64,000 nt of DNA from Lichenibacterium minor (GTDB lineage: Bacteria; Pseudomonadota; Alphaproteobacteria; Rhizobiales; Beijerinckiaceae): the NCBI RefSeq assembly GCF_004137685.1, contig NZ_QYBB01000012.1, forward strand, positions 62,001 through 126,000, given 5' to 3'. Positions 27,031-35,367 of this stretch are shown here, one piece after another. The position numbers and the translations under genes are program-made. Every line of letters starts with the position of its first letter. Position 1 is the stretch's first letter. The notes beneath the pieces were generated by a model, which did no database searches, was not told the DNA's origin, and saw only the letters and a list, made by a program, of their open reading frames with translations.

Positions 27031-30000
27031 ATGCGCAAGTTGAGCCAGGGGCCGGGAGCCCATTTTCGCAAGTTCCTCCAGGACTGGTCCATCCCCCGCC
27101 AGATCGCCGGCGCAAGCCTCAGGGACAAGGCGGCGGAAAGCCAGACGTCGCGCGACCTGCGCCCGCGGCTAGAGGAAGCGGACCGCGTCGGCACGTCGAT
27201 CTGCCCGTTCTGCGCCGTGGGCTGTTCCCAGCTGATCTACGCCAAGGACGGCGTGCCGATCCACATCGAGGGAGACCCGCGCTCCCCCGTGAACCAGGGC
27301 ACGCTCTGCCCGAAGGGCGGCGGCACGCTGGGCCTCCTCCTGTCCCCGAAGCGCGTCACGGACGTGCTGTATCGCGCCCCGCGCTCCGACAAGTGGGAAA
27401 AGAAGCCGCTCGAATGGGCGATGGACCGCATCGCGGAGCGCGTGAAGCGGACGCGGGACGAAACCTTCGTGGAGAAGCTGCCCGACGGCCGGACCGTGAA
27501 CCACACGCTCGGCCTCGGTTCGCTCGGCGGCGCCACGATGGACAACGAGGAGAATTACCTCATCAAGAAGCTCTTCGGCGGCGGGCTGGGGATGCTCAAC
27601 ATCGAGAACCAGGCCCGCATCTGACACTCGTCGTCGGTACCCAGTCTGGGAACGTCGTTCGGGCGAGGCGCCGCCACCATGGCGCTGTGGGACCTGGAAA
27701 ACAGCGATTGCATCGTGATCATGGGCTCCAACATGGCGGAGAACCACCCGATCGCGTTCCGCTTCGTCGTCGAAGCCAAGCGCCGCGGCGCGACGATCAT
27801 CCACGTCGATCCGAGGTTCACCCGCACGTCGGCGCTGGCCGACCTGCACGCGCCGCTGCGGTCGGGGTCTGACATCGCCTTTCTGGGCGGGATCATCCAC
27901 CACATCCTGGAGAACGACCTGTGGTTCAAGGAATGGGCGATGGCCTATTCCAACATCGCCCACATCATCGAGGACAGCTATCGCGGGTCCGAGGACCAGG
28001 ACGGCATCTTCTCGGGCTTCGATTCGGACGCGGGCACCTACGACGAGAAGTCCTGGCAATACGAGGACAAGACGGTTCCCTCCTCCATCGCCGAGCACCG
28101 CGCCAGCTCGCGCGAAGGCGAGCAGGGCGACTACCGATCGATGAGCAAGGGGCCGCCGCACCTCGACGAAACGCTGCAGCACCCGTTCTGCGTGTACCAG
28201 ATCATGCGCCGGCACTTCGCCCGCTACACGCCCGAGATGGTGGAAAGCGTCACCGGCTGCCCGAAGGACACCTTCCTGAAGGTCGCCGACGCCCTGGCCA
28301 GGAACTCCGGCCGCGAGCGCACGGGCGCGTTCTGCTACGCGGTGGGGTGGACGCACCATTCCGTGGGCGTGCAGATCATCCGCGCCTGCTCGATCATCCA
28401 GGGCCTGCTCGGCAACATCGGGCGTCCGGGCGGCGGCATCATGGCCCTGCGCGGCCACGTGTCGATCCAGGGCTCGACCGACATCCCGACCCTCTACAAC
28501 ATGCTGCCGACCTACCTGCCGCAGCCGAACGCCTTCCACGACCACATGTCGCTTTCGGCCTACCTCAAGGTCGAGACGCCGCCGACGGGCTGGTGGAACA
28601 ACTTTCCCAAATACATGGTGAGCCTGCTGAAGGCCTGGTACGGCGCCGACGCCACCCCGGGCAACGACTTCGGCTACGACCACCTGCCGAAGCTCACCGG
28701 CGACGTCAGCCAGGAACCCATGACGCTCTGCATGGTGGACGGCATCGTCAAGGGACAGTTCATCCTGGGGCAGAACCCGATGGTGGGCGCCGTCAACACC
28801 GACATGGTCGAGCGCGGCCTCGGCCGGCTCGACTGGCTCGTGGTCCGCGACATGGCCATGATCGAGACCGCCGACTTCTGGAAGAACGGCCGCCTGATCG
28901 AGAAGGGCGAGCTGACCCCGGCCGACATCGACACCGAGGTGTTCTTCCTGCCCTGCGCCATGCCGGGCGAGAAGGACGGGACCGTGACGAACACCAGCCG
29001 GCTCGTGCAATGGCACGACCACGTCTGCGAGGCACCCGGCGATTGCCGCTCCGACCTGTGGTTCATCTATCACCTGGGCCGCCGCCTGAAGGGGCTCTAC
29101 GAGACGAGCACCGAGACGCGCGACGCCGCCATCAAGGCGCTGACCTGGGACTACCCGCTGAAGGGCGAGCGGCGGGAGCCGGACGCCGAAACGGTGCTGA
29201 AGGAGATCAACGGCTACACGGTCGCGGACCGGACGCAGGTCGCCAAGTACCAGGACCTCAAGGACGATGGATCGACGGCCTGCGGCGGCTGGATGTATTG
29301 CGGCATCTACCCCGAAGCCGGGAAGAACATGGCGCGGTCGCGCCGGCCGGACACGCCCGGCGGCAAGGGTGCGGCCCATCTCGACTGGGCCTTCGCGTGG
29401 CCGTCGAACCGGCGCACGCTGTACAACCGCGCCTCCGCCGACCCCGCCGGCAAGCCCTGGTCGGAGCGCAAGAAGCTGATCTGGTGGGACGACGGCGCCG
29501 GAAAGTGGGACGGCGACGACGTGCCGGACTTCGTCGAAACCAAGCGGCCCGACATGCGGCCGGATTGGGCGACACAGCCGACGGGCATGGACGCGCTCGG
29601 CGGCGACAAGCCGTTCATCATGGAGGCGGACGGATATTGCCAGCTGTTCGTGCCGACGGGCCTGAAGGACGGCCCGCTGCCGATGCATTACGAGCCGCTG
29701 GAAAGCCCCGTCCGCAACCCGATGCACGGACAGCAGCACAATCCCACGGCCAAGATCTGGGCTCGGCCCGGCAACGAGCTGCACCCGCCCGAGGACCCGC
29801 TGCACCCCTACGTCTTCACGACCTACCGCCTCACGGAACTGCATTGCGGCGGCATCTCGACCCGGATCATGCCGCATACGGCGGAGCTGCAGCCGGAAGC
29901 CTTCGTCGAGGTGTCCCCGGAACTGGCCGGCGAACTCGGCATCCAGCACCTCGGATGGACGGTGCTGTCGACCTCGCGGGCGTCGATCGAGGTCAGGGCC

Positions 30001-30240
30001 ATGGTGACGCAACGGGTGCGGCCCTTCACCATCGCGGGGCGGACCGTCCACCAGGTCGGCATGCCCTGGGTGTTCGGCCGGCTCGGCTACAACCCGGGAG
30101 CGGTCGCCAACGCCCTGCTGGCCATCACGGGCGACGCCAACACGTCGATCCATTCCACCAAGGCCGTCACCTGCGGGCTGCGGGCGGGGCGCCTGACCGA
30201 GGCCGAGCGGCACCCCGGCCCGCCCCAGGCGGCGGAGTAG
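27031..30240 (+). CDS. selenocysteine-containing formate dehydrogenase catalytic subunit (read through UGA at 27622)
   Basis: Molybdopterin bis-MGD formate dehydrogenase of about 1069 aa; it oxidises formate to CO2. The [4Fe-4S] ligands are C58, C61, C65 and C93. An in-frame TGA (27622-27624, residue 198) sits in NQARI-U-HSSS, exactly where FdnG/FdoG have selenocysteine, and FGRGA then MGSNMAENHP follow in the same frame. The C-terminal half includes RLTELHCGG and PHTAELQPEAFVE-type sequence. A hairpin just after the TGA fits a bacterial SECIS element. The N-terminus has no twin-arginine signal, unlike FdnG, so the catalytic side may be cytoplasmic. A gene finder would split this into two CDS. 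Confidence 0.95.
27622..27657 (+). promoter_or_regulatory. selenocysteine UGA codon with bacterial SECIS hairpin
   Basis: TGA at 27622-27624 is followed by a hairpin: CCC (27640-27642) pairs with GGG (27648-27650) around the loop AGTCT, extended below by GT with AC and by a lower stem. Counting TGA as 1-3, the U at 17 and G-U at 23-24, reported as SelB determinants in E. coli fdhF, are all present at those positions. The element lies inside the coding sequence. Confidence 0.82.
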
Positions 30241-30244
30241 CGAC

Positions 30245-30562
30245 ATGGTGGAGGTGAACGCCGGGCGGGACGCCCTGATGCAGATCGACAAGGCGCTGGC
30301 CGACCGCCCCGAGCGGGACGGGCGGACGCTGAAGGCCGCCATTCAGCGGCTGGCGGCCTTCCGGGACCACGTCGTCGAGCGCCACCGCGGCGAGGGCGGG
30401 ACGCGCTGGCGCCCCACACTGGAGCGGCTCAACGCGGTGGTCAGCGTGGTGATGGCGGCGGAGTTCCCCATCGGCGAGATCCCGTGGGACGAACTGTCGA
30501 AGGCGCGCGACTGGCTCGACGCGATCCTCAGGGAGGAGGCCGCGTCGACCGGTTCGGCCTGA
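30245..30562 (+). CDS. small helical protein of unknown function after the formate dehydrogenase gene
   Basis: A 105 aa protein, almost entirely helical by pattern (MVEVNAGRDALMQIDKALAD, GRTLKAAIQRLAAFRDHVVE, WDELSKARDWLDAILREE). No cysteines, signal or membrane segment. It starts 4 bp after the catalytic subunit stop, so it is part of the same operon. No family recognised. Its fixed place after the selenoprotein suggests a chaperone or assembly factor, by context only. Confidence 0.68.
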   Translation: MVEVNAGRDALMQIDKALADRPERDGRTLKAAIQRLAAFRDHVVERHRGEGGTRWRPTLERLNAVVSVVMAAEFPIGEIPWDELSKARDWLDAILREEAASTGSA

Positions 30563-30613
30563 GGGTCGTGGGCGGCGGTCTCGCGCGGGAGTCGTCCCCG
30601 TGCGTTCGCGCCG

Positions 30614-30949
30614 TCAGTAGCCGCGCGGGTAGACCGCGCGCGTGTGGAACTGCGGCACGCGCGGCAGGGGCATCAGCGTGAACTCGGGGTCGACCGACCC
30701 GGGCAAGCTGTCCGGGTTGTTGTAGGCGACCGTCACGGACTGCCCGGTGAAGCGGCTGCGCTCCAGCGGGTAGGGCGGCCTCGCCCGCGCCGCGACGGTG
30801 CCGATCCGGTCCCCTTCCGGCGTGTAGGCGGGGAACACCACCACGGTCGGCAGGCAGGCCGTCGCGACGGGCTCGCAGGCCCGCGCCGATACCGCCGGCG
30901 CGATCAGCGCGGCGGCCGTGAAGGCCCTGATGGCGGTGCGACGTCGCAT
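30614..30949 (-). CDS. small secreted protein of unknown function
   Basis: A 111 aa protein with a basic, hydrophobic signal (MRRRTAIRAFTAAALIAPAV, cleavage near SARA) followed by a mature region with two cysteines (CEPVATACLP), suggesting a disulfide, and a Pro-rich C-terminus ending RVPQFHTRAVYPRGY. Probably periplasmic. The start at 30949 leaves a 123 bp gap to the upstream GcvT-family gene. No family recognised. Confidence 0.65.
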   Translation of the reverse strand: MRRRTAIRAFTAAALIAPAVSARACEPVATACLPTVVVFPAYTPEGDRIGTVAARARPPYPLERSRFTGQSVTVAYNNPDSLPGSVDPEFTLMPLPRVPQFHTRAVYPRGY

Positions 30950-31072
30950 GGCGGGCTCCTGTCGGGTCGCCGGAGCGGCGACGGCGTGAGGAGGACACCC
31001 GAAAAACCTCAAGGTTCCGTCACGCCGAAGGGCGACGCGCGGCGTCCCCGGTCGCGCGACGGGCGGCCCCGC

Positions 31073-33634
31073 TCAGCTCCGGGGCTTGGCGTTCTCCGGA
31101 TCGTAGAGGGCCGCGTAGCCGACCGCCGCCACCTCGACCGGGTAGGTTTCGCCGAAATATTCCACGTCGAAGCGGCGGCCGACCGACGCCTTGCCGTGCG
31201 GCAGGTAGCTCAGCGCGATGTTCCGGCCCACGCTCGGCCCGTAGGCGATCGAGGTCGTGAAGGAGCGGCGGCCGAGGTCGTCCACCAGCGTTTCGCCCGT
31301 GTCCGGATCGAGCACGGGCAGGATGCCGACGGGGTAGCGGGCCACACCGCGCGCGTCCCGGTTGTCGGTCATCACCAGCGTGCACAGGACGGCGGGCTGG
31401 TGCGCGCGGGCGCGGTGTTCGAGGTGCTTGGCCTTGCCGCGGAAATCCGCCTCCTTCACCTTGGGGCGGGCGAGCCCGGCCTCGATGAGGTTGTATTCGG
31501 TCGACAGGTCGGCATTCTGCAGGCGCAGGCTCTTCTCCAGCCGGCGGCTGTTGGCGTAGGTCTCGATCCCGACCGCGATGGCGCCGGTGGACCGCAGCGC
31601 GTCCCACACCGCCAGGCCGTCCCCGTAGGCCATGTGCAGCTCGAAGCCCTGCTCGCCCACGTAGGAGATGCGTAAGGCGCTGACCGGCTTCCCGGCGATC
31701 TCGACGGGCCTCACGGCCGCGAAGGGGAAGCGCTCCGGCGACAGGCCATCCGGGTCCGCCACGACCTCCGCCATCCTGGCCCGGGCGTTCGGCCCCCAGA
31801 TGCCGATCGTGACGATGTCCTCCGTCCGGTCCGTGATCTCGACGTCGAAGCCCTTGTCCTGCGCGACGCGGCGCAGCTCGTGAAGATCGCGGGGGCCGGC
31901 GTCGGCGCCGTCGACCACGCGGCAACGGTCGGCCATCGGGAACACCGTGAGGTCCGCCTGCACCATGCCCTCGTCGTCCAGGAAATGGGTGTAGATGCCC
32001 TTGCCGATGTTGGCGGCGCCGCCGATGCGGGCGGCGCAGACCCATTCCATCAGCGCGGCGTGGTCGGGGCCGGTCACGTCCAGGACCGCGAAATGGGACA
32101 GGTTGACGATCCCGCAATCGTCGCTCAGGGCGAGCTGCTCGGCGTTGGACACGCGCCAGAAGTGGCGGTTGTCCCACGGGTCCGCCCGCACCGGCACGCG
32201 GTCGCCGTAGCGCTCGATGAGGTGGGCGTTGGCGGCGTAGCCGTGGGCGCGTTCCCAGCCGCCGAGCTCCATGAAATGGCCGCCGAGCGCCGTTTCGCGC
32301 TCGTGGAAGGGCGAGCGCCGCACGTTCCGCCCCGACGCGAAGGGCTCGCGCGGGTGGATGCCGGGATTGTACACCTTCTGCGCCGCTTCGGCGCAGCGCC
32401 CGGCGATATGCGCCTCTTCGAGCTGGTGCGGGTGGAAGCGCGCCACGTCGATCCGGGCGTGGTCGATGCCCGTGCGGCCGTCCGTCATCCAATCGGCCAG
32501 CAGCTTGCCCATGCCGGGGCCGTCCTTCACCCACACGCCGACGCAGTACCACAGCCCGCGGTGCGCCCGGCTCTCGCCCACCATGGCGTTGCCGTCCGTC
32601 GTCACCTGGAGCAGGCCGTTGAAGGATCGGCGCTCGTCGTAGCCGAGCTGGCCGAGAATGGGGGTGAGCTCGATGGCGCGCTCCAGCGGCGCCAGGATGT
32701 GCTCCATGTCGAGGTCGCGCTGCGACGGCGAGATCCGCGCCTCGGCCTTCCCGAGCAGCTCGCGCGGGTGGCACAGGCGGGGGGCGTGCTCCTCGTAATA
32801 GCCCCATTCGATCATGCCGCCTTCGGACGTCGTCGGGTCGCCCGTGTCGCGCATGTAGGCGGAGTTCCCCTGGTCGCGCAGCAGCGGCCAGCCGATGTCC
32901 AGCCCCGTGCCGGCGAACTCGTCGAAGGGCCCGAAGAACATCAACGGGTGGTCGATCGGCATGATCGGCAGGTCCTCGCCCGCCATGGCGGCGACGGTGC
33001 GCCCCCACAGCCCGGCGCAGACCACGACATGGTCGGCCATGATGGTGCCGCGCGGGGTGACCACGCCCCGGATGCGGCCGCCCTCCAGGACGAGCGACGT
33101 GGCCGGCGTGTTGGCGAAGCTGCGGAGCGCCCCGCTCCGCTCCGCCCCGTCGACGAGGATGCCGGCGACGGTCTGCGACCGCGGCACGACGAGGCCGGCA
33201 TCGGGGTCCCACAACCCGCCCTGGACCATGCTTTCCTCGACGAGCGGGAACTTGGCCTTGATCTCGGCCGGCTCCATCAGACGGGCGCGGGTGCCGAAAG
33301 CCTTGCCGGACGACACCTTGCGGCGGATCTCCGCCATGCGCTCGTCGTCGCCCACGCGAGCGACCTCGATCCCGCCGACCCGCGCGTAGTGGCCCATGCG
33401 GTCGAAGAAATCGATGGAATAGAGCGTGGTCCAGCAGGACAGGAAGTCGTGGCTCGTCGAGTAGCAGAAGTCGGACGCATGCGCGGTCGACCCGATGTCG
33501 GTCGGGATGCCGGACGCGTCGATGCCGACGATGTCGTCCCAGCCCCGGGCGACGAGGTGATGCGCCACCGAAGCGCCCACGATGCCGCCGAGGCCGATGA
33601 TCACCACCCTTGCCGTCTGGGGGAACGCTGCCAC
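31073..33634 (-). CDS. dimethylglycine/sarcosine dehydrogenase-like FAD-GcvT fusion protein
   Basis: Protein of 853 aa. A D-amino-acid-oxidase-type FAD domain (VVIIGLGGIVGASVAHHL at the N-terminus, SMVQGGLWDPDAGLVVP) is joined to an FAO_M spacer and two GcvT aminomethyltransferase domains (residues ~450-850). The motif IGSTAHASDF keeps the His that carries covalent FAD in dimethylglycine dehydrogenase. The reaction would demethylate an N-methyl glycine derivative, passing the methyl group to tetrahydrofolate. The start is a GTG at 33634; no ATG fits. Single gene, divergent from the protease. Confidence 0.9.
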   Translation of the reverse strand: MAAFPQTARVVIIGLGGIVGASVAHHLVARGWDDIVGIDASGIPTDIGSTAHASDFCYSTSHDFLSCWTTLYSIDFFDRMGHYARVGGIEVARVGDDERMAEIRRKVSSGKAFGTRARLMEPAEIKAKFPLVEESMVQGGLWDPDAGLVVPRSQTVAGILVDGAERSGALRSFANTPATSLVLEGGRIRGVVTPRGTIMADHVVVCAGLWGRTVAAMAGEDLPIMPIDHPLMFFGPFDEFAGTGLDIGWPLLRDQGNSAYMRDTGDPTTSEGGMIEWGYYEEHAPRLCHPRELLGKAEARISPSQRDLDMEHILAPLERAIELTPILGQLGYDERRSFNGLLQVTTDGNAMVGESRAHRGLWYCVGVWVKDGPGMGKLLADWMTDGRTGIDHARIDVARFHPHQLEEAHIAGRCAEAAQKVYNPGIHPREPFASGRNVRRSPFHERETALGGHFMELGGWERAHGYAANAHLIERYGDRVPVRADPWDNRHFWRVSNAEQLALSDDCGIVNLSHFAVLDVTGPDHAALMEWVCAARIGGAANIGKGIYTHFLDDEGMVQADLTVFPMADRCRVVDGADAGPRDLHELRRVAQDKGFDVEITDRTEDIVTIGIWGPNARARMAEVVADPDGLSPERFPFAAVRPVEIAGKPVSALRISYVGEQGFELHMAYGDGLAVWDALRSTGAIAVGIETYANSRRLEKSLRLQNADLSTEYNLIEAGLARPKVKEADFRGKAKHLEHRARAHQPAVLCTLVMTDNRDARGVARYPVGILPVLDPDTGETLVDDLGRRSFTTSIAYGPSVGRNIALSYLPHGKASVGRRFDVEYFGETYPVEVAAVGYAALYDPENAKPRS

Positions 33635-33896
33635 GGCTTGAACCTCGTCTGACGGGGCCGACCCGAACTGCCCACGGTGGGAGTCTGGGTGCCCCTCGCC
33701 GGTGCGTCTGCCGATCTCGCGACGGCGGCTGTCGCGGAAGCGTCGGCGTGAAACGCCTGCCTGTCGCCAGCGGGGCGCGAAGGCGCTAGGTTCGGCGTCG
33801 GCGGCGCCGACATCCGCGGCGGAACGGCGGCGCCGAAGCGGGCGGCCGGCTTCGTCCCGCCCGTCCTGGTCGCCCTCGCCCGGAGATTTCGCCCCC

Positions 33897-34667
33897 TTGA
33901 CGCGCACGCGGCCGGCCCGACAGGCCGGGAACCAGATCGGGACGCCGTCGGCGGCGTGCGTCGCCGCCATCCTGACCTTCCTCCCCGCCCCGCCCGCGGG
34001 CGCCGTGGTGGGCCCCGCCCACGATGCGTCCGGCACCGTCGCCGACAGCGCCGTCATGGTGCTGCAGCGCCAGGGCGCCGCCGCGGGCTTCTGCACCGGC
34101 GTCGTGCTGGGACCCCGCGCCGTGCTGACCGCCGCCCATTGCGTGCCGCCGGGCGCCGACCTGCGCATCTACCTCAAGGGAGCGGCGGTCCTGCTGCCCG
34201 TCGCCGAGGTGGTGCGCCATCCCGGCTATCGTGCCGATGCGATCACCAGCCGCGAGCGCTCGATCGACCTCGCCGTCCTGCTCCTGCCCGATCCGCTGCC
34301 CTCGGCCTATCGCCCGGCGACCCTCGGGAGCGAGGCCGGAACCGCCGTGGGCACCCGCTTCTCCGTCGCGGGGTTCGGCCTCGCGCGCGAAGGGGACCCG
34401 AAGACGTCGGGACAGCTCCGGCAGGCCGAACTCGCTGCCCGCGCGCCGCTGTCCGATGTCCTTCTGTGGGCCGTCGACCCGAACCACGCCGGCGCGGGCG
34501 CGTGCACGGGCGATTCCGGCGGCCCGGTGCTCGACGGTTCGGGCGCGGTCGCGGCGCTGACGCTGTGGTCCGCCGGCGATGGCCGGCACCGGTGCGGCGC
34601 CCTCACCCAGGCGCTCTGGCTCGCCCCCTTCCGCGCCTGGATCGCCGCGGCGGCTGCCGGGCATTGA
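33897..34667 (+). CDS. secreted trypsin-like serine protease
   Basis: S1 family protease of about 256 aa, with His in LTAAHCV, Asp in SIDLAVLLL and Ser in CTGDSGGPV. A hydrophobic stretch near the N-terminus (CVAAILTFLPAPPAGA) is a likely signal peptide, so it is periplasmic or secreted. Two cysteine pairs are possible. The TTG at 33897 is the best-placed start, with GGAG about 11 bases upstream; the frame before it is Arg-rich and implausible. It may degrade host or envelope proteins. Confidence 0.85.
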   Translation: MTRTRPARQAGNQIGTPSAACVAAILTFLPAPPAGAVVGPAHDASGTVADSAVMVLQRQGAAAGFCTGVVLGPRAVLTAAHCVPPGADLRIYLKGAAVLLPVAEVVRHPGYRADAITSRERSIDLAVLLLPDPLPSAYRPATLGSEAGTAVGTRFSVAGFGLAREGDPKTSGQLRQAELAARAPLSDVLLWAVDPNHAGAGACTGDSGGPVLDGSGAVAALTLWSAGDGRHRCGALTQALWLAPFRAWIAAAAAGH

Positions 34668-34682
34668 CCGGGCCCGCGCCCC

Positions 34683-35153
34683 TCAGCTTCGGCGTTTCGC
34701 GCGTTTCGGCCAGCGGTCCGGCCAGGTGACGATGCGGTCGGGCAGGTCCTCCACGTCGACGTCGTGCTCCATCGCGCCGATGCGGCCCCGCACGCCCACG
34801 CCCGCCTCGTGCACCGTGTCGCGGCTGCCCGATTTCAGGTGGTGCCACCAGGCGAGGTCCTGCCCTTCCTTGACCAGCCGATAGGCGCAGGTCGGCGGCA
34901 GCCAGTCGATCTCGGCGACGGCCTCGGGGGTGAGTTTCACGCAATCGGGCACCCGGCTCTGCCGCCCCGGATAATCGCCGCAGCGGCACGCGCCAGCATC
35001 GTATAAGGTGCAGGCCACGTCGGTGTAGAGGATGCGGCCGGTGTCCTCGTCCTCGAGCTTCACGAGACAGCAGCGGCCGCAGCCGTCGCACAGGCTTTCC
35101 CATTCAGTCTGGGTTAAGGACGAAAGCGGTCTACGCCAGAAGGGATCGTTCAT
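34683..35153 (-). CDS. YcgN-type cysteine-cluster protein
   Basis: A 156 aa member of the UPF0260/YcgN (YkgJ-related) family. The N-terminal CDGCGRCCL and a second set ([18 protein letters not shown]...PDC) give the Cys-rich core that is thought to bind a metal or Fe-S cluster. Function is unknown. It is divergent from the PBP gene, with 214 bp between. Confidence 0.9.
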   Translation of the reverse strand: MNDPFWRRPLSSLTQTEWESLCDGCGRCCLVKLEDEDTGRILYTDVACTLYDAGACRCGDYPGRQSRVPDCVKLTPEAVAEIDWLPPTCAYRLVKEGQDLAWWHHLKSGSRDTVHEAGVGVRGRIGAMEHDVDVEDLPDRIVTWPDRWPKRAKRRS

Positions 35154-35311
35154 CGCGCTCGGGTGAGGATGGAAGCGGTGCGGAGGCGGCCGGACCCGTC
35201 GTGGCTGTCCCGGAGTTGCGCTTCGACACACGCCCCGTCAAGGGCGCCGGCCGGGGCTCGGGGCGGGTCGGGGGCGGACGGATCGGTCGACCGGCGCAGC
35301 GGCGATGCGCC

Positions 35312-35335
35312 GGACGGGGGAACGGTCCCCCGTTC
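35312..35335 (+). promoter_or_regulatory. hairpin in the leader of the PBP gene
   Basis: Stem ACGGGGGA/TCCCCCGT with loop ACGG, extended by a G-T and a G-C pair. It lies 32 bases before the GTG start of the PBP gene and just upstream of its AGGAG. It may influence translation or be incidental. Confidence 0.35.
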
Positions 35336-35367
35336 GGAACGGTGCACGAGGGCGGCAGGAGCGTTGC

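Noticed and set aside
27622..27624. Frameshift or premature stop splitting the formate dehydrogenase gene into a pseudogene
   Set aside because: The frame continues unbroken for 872 codons after TGA, the UGA is at the Sec site of the family, and a SECIS-like hairpin follows in register.
27169..30342. 1057 aa open frame antisense to the formate dehydrogenase catalytic gene
   Set aside because: It is a GC-codon-bias shadow: composition is Arg/Gly/His/Asp-rich with no domain, and the sense strand matches a known family throughout.
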